From the NCBI RefSeq assembly GCF_009848505.1, contig NZ_WWDL01000009.1:79649-143648 (forward strand): a stretch of 64,000 nt of DNA, in the 5' to 3' direction. Under the pieces are notes generated by a model, which saw nothing but the letters and a program-made list of their open reading frames with translations, was not told the DNA's origin and searched no databases. Both the position numbers and the translations under genes were made by a program. The stretch comes from Muricoccus harenae (GTDB taxonomy: Bacteria; Pseudomonadota; Alphaproteobacteria; Acetobacterales; Acetobacteraceae). Every line of letters starts with the position of its first letter. Position 1 is the first letter of the stretch. Below are positions 40,963-51,350 of the stretch, in pieces.

Positions 40963-42615
40963 CTAACGCCGCCCCGTTTCCAGGATGAAGCGCACCCCCG
41001 GCCGCGCCAGCCCGCCCGCTACGCCGACCGGCGTGCCATCCGCCCGCCAACAGGCGGCACCGGTCATCATTCCGTCTGGCGCGAAGGCGATAGCGTTCAT
41101 GCCGCCGCCGACGGTGCTCACCCGCTCCAGCACATGGCCGCGCACCTCCAGCGCGTCGGCCGCCGCGGCAACGATCCCCGGCTCCAGATGCAGCGTATGC
41201 CCCTGGGTCCAGATCCGCGGCGCCTCCACCGCCTCCTGCAGTCCCATGCCATGGTCCAGCAGGTTCACAATGGCCTGCATGGCCGAGCCGAAGATTTTCA
41301 GCCCGCCCGGCAGGCCCAGCGCGTAGAGCGGTACCCCGTCCCGCAGCACCATCATCGGCGCCATGGAGGTGAAGACGCGCTTGCCCGGCGCGATGGACAG
41401 CGCCTGGCCCGGATGCGGATCGAAGTTGTACATGTAGTTGTTCGCGATCATCCCCGTGCCGGGAATGGCGAAGCGCGCGCCGAACAAGTTGTTGATGGTC
41501 TGGGTGGAGGAGATGACGGTGCCGCCCGCATCCGCCACCGTCACATGGGTGGTGTTCGCGGATTCCCGCAGCATCGCCCCGGCACGCCAGCTTTGCGCCC
41601 GGTCCATCCGCAGTTCCGCGCGCCGCGCCGCCGCATAGTCCTTCGAGATCAGCCGCGCGACCGGCACATCGACGAAGGCGGGATCGGCGGTGGCGACAGA
41701 GCGGTCGGCGAAGGCCAGCTTCAACACCTCGGCCAGTAGATGCAGCCCGTCCGGCGTGCCGAAGCCGGCGGCGCGGAGGTCGAAGCCTTCCAGCACGTTC
41801 AGCATCTGCGCGATATGCACTCCGGAGGAGGAGGGCGGCGGCGGACCGACGATCTCGTAACCCCGATAGGGGCTGCGCACCGGTTCGCGCTCGAACGGCG
41901 CCGCGGCGCGCAGGTCCTCCAGCGAGACCAGCCCGCCGCTGCGCCGCATATGCTCCGCGACCGCCGAACCCAGCTCGCCTCCATGCAGCGCCTTCGGCCC
42001 TGCACGGGCAATCAGCCGCAACGCTTCGGCATAATCCCCGCGCACCACCCGGTCGCCCGGCCGCAGGGCTGCGCCGCCCGGAAGAAAGATTGCGGACAGC
42101 TCGGGATCGCTGATCATCTCCGCCGCACAATCGCCGATGCAGTCGGAAAGATAGGGCGTGGCACGCCAGCCGCGCGCGGCATGGCGGATCGCCGGCTCCA
42201 GCACATCGGCGAGCGGCAGCGTGCCGTATCGCTCCAGCGTCTGGCACCAGGCGCGCAGCGCGCCCGGCACCGCCATCGCGAGCGGCCCCACGCGGTTCTC
42301 GGCACCCTCGGTGTCCAGATAATCCGGCAAGCTGTCGGAAACCGTGCGGTACATGTCCGGCCGCGCCGCCGCGGGAGCGGTGGACAAGCCATCCACGACC
42401 ACATGGCGCCCATCCGGCAGGCGCAGATGCGCGAGGCCGCCGCCGAGGATGCCCACCATCATCGGCTCCACCACCGTTAAGGTGAACAGCGCGGCAATCG
42501 CGGCATCGACGGCATTGCCACCCGCCAGCAGCATCTCCGCCCCGGCGGCGGAGGCGAGCGGGTGGTTCGTCACCACCATGCCCTTGTCGCCCGTGGCGCT
42601 GCGCTTCTCCGTCAT
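40963..42615 (-). CDS. ggt: Gamma-glutamyltransferase family protein
   Basis: A 550-residue Ntn-hydrolase that self-cleaves before its nucleophile, here about T355 in A-N-T-T-H-V-T-V. The donor Arg region is near R-L-P-D-G-R, and the P-P-P-S-S-S-G-V and G-L-P-G-G motifs of the small subunit pocket are present. It removes or transfers gamma-glutamyl groups. No signal peptide is visible (M-T-E-K-R-S-A-T-G), unlike periplasmic Ggt, so action may be cytoplasmic. It is last of a minus-strand operon starting at the substrate-binding protein gene, which suggests the imported compound is gamma-glutamylated or yields such a product. Confidence 0.87.
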   Translation of the reverse strand: MTEKRSATGDKGMVVTNHPLASAAGAEMLLAGGNAVDAAIAALFTLTVVEPMMVGILGGGLAHLRLPDGRHVVVDGLSTAPAAARPDMYRTVSDSLPDYLDTEGAENRVGPLAMAVPGALRAWCQTLERYGTLPLADVLEPAIRHAARGWRATPYLSDCIGDCAAEMISDPELSAIFLPGGAALRPGDRVVRGDYAEALRLIARAGPKALHGGELGSAVAEHMRRSGGLVSLEDLRAAAPFEREPVRSPYRGYEIVGPPPPSSSGVHIAQMLNVLEGFDLRAAGFGTPDGLHLLAEVLKLAFADRSVATADPAFVDVPVARLISKDYAAARRAELRMDRAQSWRAGAMLRESANTTHVTVADAGGTVISSTQTINNLFGARFAIPGTGMIANNYMYNFDPHPGQALSIAPGKRVFTSMAPMMVLRDGVPLYALGLPGGLKIFGSAMQAIVNLLDHGMGLQEAVEAPRIWTQGHTLHLEPGIVAAAADALEVRGHVLERVSTVGGGMNAIAFAPDGMMTGAACWRADGTPVGVAGGLARPGVRFILETGRR

Positions 42616-42750
42616 GCCGCAAGACCCCCTCCAAGGACCCGCGCCCGGAAAGGCGCGCTCGCCGAAGTGGCCGCCGCCGTTACTGCTCCGTCAAGGGGCA
42701 GCCGGAGTGGTGTGCTATGGCGGAAGGAAATCAGGATCCGGCAGGTTGCA

Positions 42751-43536
42751 TTATCCAGTGCGCCGGCGCCGGAGCGCCAAGTCCATCAACAGCAGCAGCA
42801 CTGTCATTCCCACCAGCAGCACCGCCACCGCCGCCATAGCCGGGTCCAGGTTCTCGTTGATCCCGTCCCAGATCTTGCGCGGCAGGGTGAAGACACGGCG
42901 GGAGGCGATGAACAGCACCACCACCAGCTCGTCCCAAGAATGGATGAAGGCGAAGATGGCACCCGAGACAATGCCCGGCATGATCCGCGGCAGGATCACC
43001 CAGCGGAGCGTCTGGCCGAGCGAAGCGCCCATCCCCCGCGCCGCGCTCTCCAGCCGCGGATCGAAGGCAGCAAGCGCGGTGGAGACGGTGATCACCACAT
43101 AGGGAATGCCGGTGACCCCATGCGCGATCACCACCCCCGTGAAGCTGTCCAGCAGCCCGAGCCGCGCGAAGTACCGGTAAAGCCCGACCGCATAGGTGAT
43201 GGTGGGGATGATGATCGGCAGCAGCATCAGCGCGCGCACGAGATCTGTGCTGCGCCGGGAGAGCCGCCAGCATCCGATGGCGCAAAGCGTGCCCAGCACC
43301 ACTGCCAGCAGGGTGGAGGCGGTGGCAATCCAGGCCGATTGCAGGATGGCGTTGGTCCAGGCCGGCGTCGTCAGCAGGGTGACGTAGTGCTGCGCCGAAA
43401 GGCGCTCATAGGGCAGCGAGAGGAAGCGCTGGTCGGTCAGCGAGACCGGCAGGATGATGGTGATCGGGAGGATCAGGTAGATCACCGTCGCCCAGGCGAG
43501 CGTTCCGTTCAGCCATCCCGGCCGGTGCCCGCCCAT
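42751..43536 (-). CDS. ABC transporter permease, PotC type
   Basis: A 261-residue inner-membrane permease with six hydrophobic helices. The E-A-A-like loop that contacts the ATPase reads S-A-A-R-G-M-G-A-S-L-G-Q-T-L-R-W-V-I-L-P. It is the second permease of a spermidine/putrescine-type importer, preceded at four bases by the PotB-type permease. Substrate preference cannot be read from the permease. A 135-base gap separates it from ggt downstream, so ggt could also have separate control, but the orientation is the same. Confidence 0.88.
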   Translation of the reverse strand: MGGHRPGWLNGTLAWATVIYLILPITIILPVSLTDQRFLSLPYERLSAQHYVTLLTTPAWTNAILQSAWIATASTLLAVVLGTLCAIGCWRLSRRSTDLVRALMLLPIIIPTITYAVGLYRYFARLGLLDSFTGVVIAHGVTGIPYVVITVSTALAAFDPRLESAARGMGASLGQTLRWVILPRIMPGIVSGAIFAFIHSWDELVVVLFIASRRVFTLPRKIWDGINENLDPAMAAVAVLLVGMTVLLLLMDLALRRRRTG

Positions 43537-43540
43537 GCGC

Positions 43541-44382
43541 CTAGCTCCCCGCCCCGAACAGTCGCCGCAGATTCACCAGACGCGAGAGGACCGCAAGCGT
43601 CGCCAGGATCGCGACCACCAGCACGGTCGCCATCATCGCCCCAAGCCCCCAGCGGATGAGATCAAGGATCTGCAGCTTGATCCATTCCGCCACCATCAGC
43701 GTCTTGCCGCCGCCGAGCAGCGCAGGCGTGATGTAGAAGCCGAGAGAGAAGATGAAGACCAGCACGCCTGCCGCGATCAACCCTGGCAGCGACAGCGGCA
43801 GGAAGACCCGCAGGAAGGTCCGGATCCGCCCGGCTCCCAGCCCACGCGCCGCCGTCAACACGCGTGGGTCGATCTCCCGCATGGAGGAGAGCATCGGCAG
43901 TACCGCATAGGGCACCATGTAGTGCACCATGCCGATGACGATCCCCAACTCGTTCCACACCAGCGCCAGCGGCTGGTCGATCACGCCGGTGGCAAGCAGT
44001 CCCTGGTTCACCAGCCCCTGCCGCCGCAGCAGCGTGACCCAGGCAAAGGCCCGCACCAGCACGCTGATCCAGAGCGGCACCAGCACCGCCAGCAGCCACC
44101 AGCGCTGCGCCTTCGGGCCCGACATGGCGATGCGATAGGCGAGCACATAGCCGAGCAGCAGCGCGATCGCCGTGGTGATGACACCGATGCGCAGCGTGGT
44201 CCCGATCACCCGCTGTACACTCTCGCTGGTAAACAGCCGCTCGTAATTTCCGAGACCCGGCTGCGGCTCCGTGACGCTGATCGCCAGCACCTGCAGGATT
44301 GGCGCGATATAAAAGGCTGTCATCAGCAGCAGGGCGGGTATGATCAGCGCCCACCATCCCGCCGCATGCCGGCCCTTCGGCG

Positions 44383-44386
<4 letters not shown>
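43541..44386 (-). CDS. ABC transporter permease, PotB type
   Basis: A 281-residue permease with six helices. The coupling loop is A-A-R-G-L-G-A-G-R-I-R-T-F-L-R-V-F-L-P-L-S-L-P-G. The long periplasmic region after helix 1 fits PotB/PotH proteins. The start is a GTG overlapping the ATPase TGA (GTGA); the alternative ATG further upstream would overlap the ATPase by 70 bases and gives a Gly/Arg-rich stretch. It is translationally coupled to the ATPase and to the PotC-type gene. Confidence 0.88.
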
Positions 44387-45485
<1,099 letters not shown>

Positions 45486-45489
<4 letters not shown>

Positions 45490-46256
45490 GTCGCGTAGTC
45501 CGGCTGCTCGCGATCCATCTTCCGGCGCAGCGCCTGCCAGGGCAGCCAGCCCTTCACCGGGCTGTTCCCCATCTGGTCGCGCGCGCGCCGCACCACATCC
45601 TCCGGAGGAATGGAAAGTGGCACGCCGCTGGACTGCGCCGCGATCTGGATGCGGCAGGACTGCTCCAGATAATACATCCAGTAGAAGGCCTCGGCGACGG
45701 TGCGGCCCACCGTCAGCAGCCCGTGATGACGCAGGATCATGCAGGGCTTGTCGCCCATGTCCCGCACCAGCCGCTCGCGCTCACCCAGGTTGTCGTCGGC
45801 GGCGATCCCCTCGTAGTCGTGCAGCGCCACCCGGTCGTGGAACTCCGTGCTGATCTGGTTCAGCGGCAGCAGCCCGCCCTGCTGCGCGGCCACCGCCATG
45901 CCTGCAAGCGTATGCGTATGCATCACGCACTGTGCGTTCGGTGCGCCGAGATGCAGCGCGGAATGAATGACGAAGCCCGCCGGGTTCACCGGCCAGTTCG
46001 TCTCCTGCGCCGGCTCTCCCTCCGCATCCACCAGCACAAGCGAGGAGGCGGTAATCTCCTCGAACAGCAGCCCACAGGGGTTGACCAGGAAGCGATGCCC
46101 CTCACCCGGCACGCGCACCGAGAGATGAGTGAACACCAGGTCCGTCATCCCGAAATGCGCGATCAGCCGGTAGGCGGCCGCCAGGTCGCGCCGAAGCTCC
46201 ATTTCGGTCGGCACATGCGCCGGGTCGGGCCGGACGGGCGGCGGGGGAAGCGGCAT
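45486..46256 (-). CDS. Class II aldolase/adducin family protein
   Basis: A 256-residue zinc enzyme of the fuculose-aldolase/adducin fold. The zinc ligands are seen in M-H-T-H-T-L-A-G-M-A-V (two His) and L-R-H-H-G-L-L-T-V-G, and the catalytic Glu/Thr region T-D-L-V-F-T-H-L-S-V-R is near residue 35. It could do an aldol cleavage or a decarboxylation; the substrate is unknown. The N-terminus is Pro-rich. The start lies one base after the dehydrogenase stop, and the end overlaps the ATPase start, so it belongs to the importer operon. Confidence 0.82.
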
Positions 46257-46257
46257 G

Positions 46258-47193
46258 TCAGTAACCCCGCACGGGATCATAGAGGTTCGGCAAGGTTCCG
46301 CCGGCCTCGAAGGCCTCGATGGCGTCGGCCACATAACGTGCCCGCGCCCGCCGCCGCGCGACACTGGCGACATGCGGCGTGATGGTGATTTTCGGATGCG
46401 ACCAGAGCGGGCTGTCCACGGGCAGGGGCTCCGGATCGAACACATCCAGCACCGCGCCCGAGACCTGCCCGGATTCGATCGCCGCAACCAGGTCCGGCAT
46501 CACCACATGTGCCCCGCGCGCTGCATTCACGAAGCCGGCGCCGGGCGGCAGCTTCGCCAGCAGCCCGGCATTCACGATCCCGGCCGTTTCGACGGTGGCG
46601 GGCAGCAGGCAGACCAGCACGTTGCTGCGCGCCAGGAAGGCGTCCAACTCCGCCTCGCCCGCGAAGCTCTCGGCCTCCTCCACCTCCTTGCGGGAGCGCG
46701 ACCATCCAGCCACGCGGTAGCCTAACCCGCGCAGCATCGGCACGGCGGCCGCACCGAGCGCGCCGAGCCCCATGATCCCCACGGTGAGGTCCCGCGCCGT
46801 GTCATCGCCCACCTTGTAGGTCCAGCGCTTCTCCGACTGGGCGACAGCGAAGTCCCGGCCGTTTCGCAGCAGCGTCAGGCAGGCCCAGGCAATGTATTCG
46901 CCCATGCGCTGCCCGACTTCCTCCCCGCCCATCCGCACGAGAGGCACCGCGCGCGGCCAGCTCGGATCACGCGTGATGTGGTCCACCCCCGCACCGAGCG
47001 AGAAGATCGCCCGCAGATTCGGCAGGCTGGCGAGCCAGCCCGGATCCGGCTCCCAGGTCAGCACATAGGTGGCCTCCTCCGCCCGGAGGTCCGGCGCGTC
47101 GAAGGGCTTCGCCACCAGGCCGGGCCGCATCTCGGAAAGCAACTCGCACCATTTCTGGCGCGTCTTCGCGCCATCGGCCTTTACGACAAGCAT
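46258..47193 (-). CDS. D-2-hydroxyacid dehydrogenase (GhrA-like)
   Basis: A 311-residue NAD(P)-dependent reductase. The Rossmann motif is G-L-G-A-L-G at about residues 141-146, followed by W-S-R-S, a sign of NADPH use. The catalytic Arg is in R-G-A-H-V, the Glu in D-P-E-P-L, and the His in T-P-H-V-A-S. Length and motif spacing match glyoxylate/hydroxypyruvate reductase A. It sits between the binding-protein and aldolase genes, and may reduce an alpha-keto acid produced from the imported amine or by the aldolase. Confidence 0.85.
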   Translation of the reverse strand: MLVVKADGAKTRQKWCELLSEMRPGLVAKPFDAPDLRAEEATYVLTWEPDPGWLASLPNLRAIFSLGAGVDHITRDPSWPRAVPLVRMGGEEVGQRMGEYIAWACLTLLRNGRDFAVAQSEKRWTYKVGDDTARDLTVGIMGLGALGAAAVPMLRGLGYRVAGWSRSRKEVEEAESFAGEAELDAFLARSNVLVCLLPATVETAGIVNAGLLAKLPPGAGFVNAARGAHVVMPDLVAAIESGQVSGAVLDVFDPEPLPVDSPLWSHPKITITPHVASVARRRARARYVADAIEAFEAGGTLPNLYDPVRGY

Positions 47194-47196
47194 GGT

Positions 47197-48312
47197 TCAG
47201 CCCGTGATGATGTCGACCACGTCTTGGTTCAGCTGGGTGTAGTTGTCACCCCACCAATCGCCATTCAACGTGACCTGCAGCTTTGCATTCTCGGGATCTG
47301 TCGGGTTGAAGCGGCGAAAATCCGCGGGCACCAGCGGGGCGGCGCGCGGGTTGGTCGGGCCGTTGCCGAGGAACTTCAGCAATTCCACCTGCGGCTCCGG
47401 ATTGGCCAGCATGCTCGCCAGCAGGCGCTGCGTGTTCACCCCGCCCGGCGACCCGCGTGGGATCACGAAAATACCCGCCTGTAGCAGCCCCTGGTTCCAG
47501 ATGAACTTGATGCGCCCGTTCGTCTCCTGCTCCAGCACCTTCGCGCGGGTGTGCCAGATCTGGCCCATCACCGCCTCCCCCGTGCGCAGGAACTGCTCGC
47601 TCTCGGAGCCATTCGCCCAGAACACCGCGTTGCGCCGGATTTCCCGCAGCTTCGCGAGGCAGGCGCGCGTGTCCAGCGGATACAGATTGGCCGGATCCTT
47701 CCCCAGTGCCATCTGCGCCGCATCCAGCACCGCCAGAGCATCGCGCCGCAGCAGCCGCGTGCCGGGGAACTTCTGCAGGTTCCAGAAATCCGCCCAGTTC
47801 TGCGGCGGCCCATTGGGGAACTTGGCGCTGTCATAGGCAAGTACGGAGGAGAAGGAGTAGGGCGCGGCCCCGTATTCCAGCGTGAAGGCCTCGGAGATCG
47901 CGTCGCTCTTCTTCACGATGCTATAGTCGATCTTCGCGACGAGGTTCTGCTTGCCCAGCACGCGCGCCGAGGAAGCCGAGCTGTCGCAGAGATCCCAGGT
48001 GACAGAACCACTTTCGACCATACCCTTGATGCGCCCGGCCGACGGCCCGGTGCTGTTCATCGCCACCTTGAAGCCCGGATTGGCAGCCTCGAAGGGCGCA
48101 CCGTAGAAGCGCCCGAAGCCTTCATTGGCGATGCCGCCCCAGTTGACGATCACCAGCTCCCGCGCACCCTGCGCGGAGGCCTTCCCTGGTGCCGCGAGTG
48201 GCAGCAATCCCAACGCGCCCAGAGCCCGCAGCGCACCTCGCCGATCGACCGTGCCGCGCTGCAGCGCCCGCCTGGCCAGATCGATGCAATCCTCATGGAA
48301 GCTCTGCGACAT
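47197..48312 (-). CDS. Extracellular solute-binding protein, PotD/PotF-like
   Basis: A 371-residue periplasmic binding protein. It has an unusual long front end of about 25 residues before a twin-arginine-like D-R-R-G-A-L-R-A-L-G-A-L-G signal with the cleavage near A-P-G-K-A-S-A-Q. The mature part starts E-L-V-I-V-N-W-G-G-x-A, a classical PotD/PotF strand, with W-x-D-F-W (A-D-F-W-N) and a C-terminal W-W-G-D-N-Y. The acidic polyamine-binding residues cannot be confirmed from sequence alone. A good AAGGGGG ribosome site precedes the ATG. First gene of the importer operon. Confidence 0.85.
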   Translation of the reverse strand: MSQSFHEDCIDLARRALQRGTVDRRGALRALGALGLLPLAAPGKASAQGARELVIVNWGGIANEGFGRFYGAPFEAANPGFKVAMNSTGPSAGRIKGMVESGSVTWDLCDSSASSARVLGKQNLVAKIDYSIVKKSDAISEAFTLEYGAAPYSFSSVLAYDSAKFPNGPPQNWADFWNLQKFPGTRLLRRDALAVLDAAQMALGKDPANLYPLDTRACLAKLREIRRNAVFWANGSESEQFLRTGEAVMGQIWHTRAKVLEQETNGRIKFIWNQGLLQAGIFVIPRGSPGGVNTQRLLASMLANPEPQVELLKFLGNGPTNPRAAPLVPADFRRFNPTDPENAKLQVTLNGDWWGDNYTQLNQDVVDIITG

Positions 48313-48410
48313 CGCTGTCGTCCCCCTTGTGCCGGTCGCGCCGCGGCGCAACCCTGACCGCCCGTGAGCATGAGCTCAGCAAGTTTGATACCAGCCGGGT
48401 CCCGGACGCA

Positions 48411-49730
48411 ATGAGCCACCCTCTCTTCGCCGAAGGCTTCAGAACCAGGCCCTGGTGGTGGGAGGCCGCGGAGCCCGCCGCGCGCCCTGCCGAGCTGCCC
48501 GACCATGTCCAGGTCGCGGTCATCGGCGGCGGGTATGCGGGCCTCTCCGCCGCGCTCACCCTCGCCCGCCTCGGCCACCGGCCTGTGGTGCTGGATGCAG
48601 GGCGCATCGGCTGGGGCGCCTCCTCGCGCAACGGCGGCATGGTTTCCGGCGGGCTGAAGCTCGCCTCGGCCGAGTTGGCGAAGGCGCATGGCGCGGAACG
48701 CGCCGCCGCTATCGCGCGGGATGCCGCCGCCTCCTTCCCCTTCATTGAGGAGCTGATCGCGCGCGAGCGCATCGATTGCGACTACACCCGCTGCGGCCGC
48801 TTTGCCGCCGCCTGGACGCCCGCGCATTACCGCGCCCAGGCGCAGAGGGCGGCCTCGATCGAGCAGGCCACCGGCCTTCCCGCCTCCATGCTGCCGCGCG
48901 ATCGCCAGCGCGAGGCGCTGGGCAGCGACCACTACCATGGCGGCCTGCTGGCCGCGGCCACCGGCAGCCTGCATCCCGGCAAATATGCACGCGGCCTCGC
49001 CGAAGCCGCCGCATCCGCCGGTGCCACCTTGGTGGATTCCACGCAGGTTGGAGGCATCGCGCGGAACGGCAGCGGCTTTCTGCTGCAAACTCAGCGCGGC
49101 AGGCTGCACGCCGATGCCGTCCTCGTCACCACCAACGGCTACACCCTCGGCGCCCGGGGCGGGACACCCATGCCTTGGCTCGCGCGCCGCCTGATCCCCG
49201 TCGGCTCCTACATCATCGCCACGGAAACACTGCCGACCGGGACGATCGACCGCCTCTTTCCCGGCCGTCGCATGATCAGCGACACGAAGCGCGTGCTGAA
49301 CTACTTCCGCCCTTCGCCGGACGGCACGCGCATCCTCTGGGGTGGCCGCGCCTCTTTCGGCCCGACCACGCCCGAGGCGGCGGCGCCGGTGCTGCACGGC
49401 TTCATGACCGCAGTCTTTCCGGAGCTAAAGTCGCTCCGCATCACCCATGCCTGGACCGGCAACGTCGCCTTCACCTTCGATTTCCTGCCGCATCTCGGCA
49501 CACAGGACGGCATCCACTATGCCGCCGGCTGCCAGGGCTCCGGCGTAGCCATGGCCAGCTTCCTCGGCCACCGCGCCGGGCTGCGCATCGCAGGAGCCGA
49601 GAACGAGACCTTCGCCCTCGCCGACCTGCCCTTCCCCACCGCCCCGACCTATCGCGGCCGCCCCTGGTTCCTGCCGCTGGTCGGCGGCTGGTACCGGCTG
49701 CGCGACCGCCTCGAGCGGATTGCCGCCTGA
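48411..49730 (+). CDS. FAD-dependent amine oxidoreductase (gamma-glutamylputrescine oxidase-like)
   Basis: A 439-residue DAO-family flavoenzyme. The FAD loop is G-G-G-Y-A-G near residue 38, followed by V-V-L-D-A-G-R-I-G-W-G-A-S-S-R-N-G-G-M, the variant found in PuuB-like oxidases (S-R-N-G-G in the flavin pocket). The C-terminal G-C-Q-G-S-G-V-A-M closes the FAD site. It oxidises a secondary or gamma-glutamylated amine to an aldehyde with H2O2 production. It is divergent from the solute-binding gene with 98 bases between starts, implying shared control. It overlaps the amidohydrolase by one base (TGATG). Confidence 0.85.
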   Translation: MSHPLFAEGFRTRPWWWEAAEPAARPAELPDHVQVAVIGGGYAGLSAALTLARLGHRPVVLDAGRIGWGASSRNGGMVSGGLKLASAELAKAHGAERAAAIARDAAASFPFIEELIARERIDCDYTRCGRFAAAWTPAHYRAQAQRAASIEQATGLPASMLPRDRQREALGSDHYHGGLLAAATGSLHPGKYARGLAEAAASAGATLVDSTQVGGIARNGSGFLLQTQRGRLHADAVLVTTNGYTLGARGGTPMPWLARRLIPVGSYIIATETLPTGTIDRLFPGRRMISDTKRVLNYFRPSPDGTRILWGGRASFGPTTPEAAAPVLHGFMTAVFPELKSLRITHAWTGNVAFTFDFLPHLGTQDGIHYAAGCQGSGVAMASFLGHRAGLRIAGAENETFALADLPFPTAPTYRGRPWFLPLVGGWYRLRDRLERIAA

Positions 49731-51343
49731 TGCCAGCACCCGACCTGATCCTGACCAATGGCCGCGTCGCCACCATGGATGAGGGCGGCGACTGCACCGC
49801 CTTCGCCGTGCTCGGCGGCAGGTTTCTCGCCACCGGCGGCGACGCCGCCATCCGCTCCCTGGCGGGACCGGGCACGCGCCTGCTCGATGCCGGAGGGCGC
49901 CGGGTCATTCCCGGCATCGTCGACGGGCACAACCATCCTGACGCCTATGCCGTCCGCCTGCGTAGCTGGACACTCCTATCGCCCGACCGCGTCCGCACGC
50001 GCGCCGAGTTGCTGGACATCATCCGCGCCCGCTGCGCCACCCTGCCGCCGGGCCGCTGGTTCGCCGGCTACCGCCTCAACGAGCGCGCCAGCGGCGGTTA
50101 TCCGAGCCTGGCGGAACTCGACGATGCCACAGGCGGCCGCCCGCTCTTCATCCTCCGCACGGATGGCCATCTCGGCCTCGCCAACACAGCGGCTTTCGCC
50201 GCCTGCGGCATCACCCAGGAGACGCCCGATCCGCCCTTCGGCCGCTTCGACCGCACCGAGGGCCGCTTCACCGGGCTGGTGCGCGAAACCGCCGCCCATG
50301 TTTTCCTCAACGCCGTCCATGGGCAGGACACGGAGGAGGACATCGCCGAGGGCATGGAGTTGGTCCAGGACCAGTGTCTCTCCCATGGCATCACCTCCAT
50401 CGCGAATTCCCTCTGCCCCTCCAAGGCCATCCGCGCCTACCAGCAGATGAAGCGGGAGAACCGCTGGCGCCTCCGCCTGGGCATCATCGCCTCTGGCCGC
50501 GAGGACGGGCTGATCGAGGCGCTCATCGCCGCCGGCATCCAATCCGGCTTCGGCGATGACACCCTGCGCCTGATCGGCGTGGAATGGTGCCCGGACTGCT
50601 CCACCTCCGGCCGCACCGCCGCCTATCATGCACCCTATCGCGGCACCCCCATTCCCGGCGAACCGGTGCCGAATACCGGCATGCTCCTCTATGAGAAGGA
50701 CGACCTCACCCGCCGCGCCACCGCCGCCCACAAGGCCGGGCTGCAGGTCATGATCGAAGGCGTCGGCGACCGTGGCATCGACTTCGCCCTCGACGTGATG
50801 GAGGCCGCCCTCGCCGCTCATCCGGTGGAGGACCACCGCATGCGCGTCGAGCACTGCTGCAACGTCACGCCGGAGATCCTTGCCCGCCTGAAGCGCGGAG
50901 GCTTCGTCGACAGTTCTGCCACCGGCTTCATGGACGAGCTGGGCGAGGCCTATGTCGCCAATCGCGGCCAGGAGGAGATGCGCCACATGTGGCCGCACCG
51001 CGCCCTCATCGATGCGGGCGTCCCGGCCCCGGGCCATTCCGACTTCGCCGTCTGCCGCGTGAATCCCTTCACCGCCCTCGCCGCAATGGTTACCCGTCGC
51101 ACCACCACCGGCGCCGACCTCGACGCCCGCCAAGCCGTCACCCCTCGCGAGGCCCTGGCCGCCTACACCACCCTCGCCGCCTGGGCGCAGCGCGAAGAGC
51201 ATGAGAAAGGCCGCATCGCCCCCGGCCTCCTTGCCGATTTCGCTATCCTCGACACCGACATCCTCGAGGGCGACCCCGCCGCCATCGCCACCACGAGGGT
51301 CCTTTCCACTCATGTGGGCGGCGTGGAGCGCTTTCGCGCCTGA
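49730..51343 (+). CDS. Amidohydrolase (YtcJ-like, amidohydrolase 3)
   Basis: A 537-residue metal-dependent hydrolase with a composite TIM barrel. It starts D-L-I-L-T-N-G-R-V-A-T-M-D, and the metal site includes G-I-V-D-G-H-N-H-P-D near residue 60. Two further His (V-E-H-C-C in strand 6 region and H-S-D-F near 425) and Asp are in place, as in YtcJ-like N-acyl amino acid or imide hydrolases. The C-terminus K-G-R-I-A-P-G-L-L-A-D-F-A-I-L-D is the usual beta-sandwich close. Translation is coupled to the FAD oxidoreductase, suggesting successive steps on one amide/amine. Confidence 0.83.
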   Translation: MPAPDLILTNGRVATMDEGGDCTAFAVLGGRFLATGGDAAIRSLAGPGTRLLDAGGRRVIPGIVDGHNHPDAYAVRLRSWTLLSPDRVRTRAELLDIIRARCATLPPGRWFAGYRLNERASGGYPSLAELDDATGGRPLFILRTDGHLGLANTAAFAACGITQETPDPPFGRFDRTEGRFTGLVRETAAHVFLNAVHGQDTEEDIAEGMELVQDQCLSHGITSIANSLCPSKAIRAYQQMKRENRWRLRLGIIASGREDGLIEALIAAGIQSGFGDDTLRLIGVEWCPDCSTSGRTAAYHAPYRGTPIPGEPVPNTGMLLYEKDDLTRRATAAHKAGLQVMIEGVGDRGIDFALDVMEAALAAHPVEDHRMRVEHCCNVTPEILARLKRGGFVDSSATGFMDELGEAYVANRGQEEMRHMWPHRALIDAGVPAPGHSDFAVCRVNPFTALAAMVTRRTTTGADLDARQAVTPREALAAYTTLAAWAQREEHEKGRIAPGLLADFAILDTDILEGDPAAIATTRVLSTHVGGVERFRA

Positions 51344-51350
51344 ACGGGCG

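Noticed and set aside
40917..42640. 605-codon alternative minus frame across ggt
   Set aside because: The other minus frame carries the intact catalytic Thr and glutamyltransferase motifs; this one is Gly/Arg-rich shadow.
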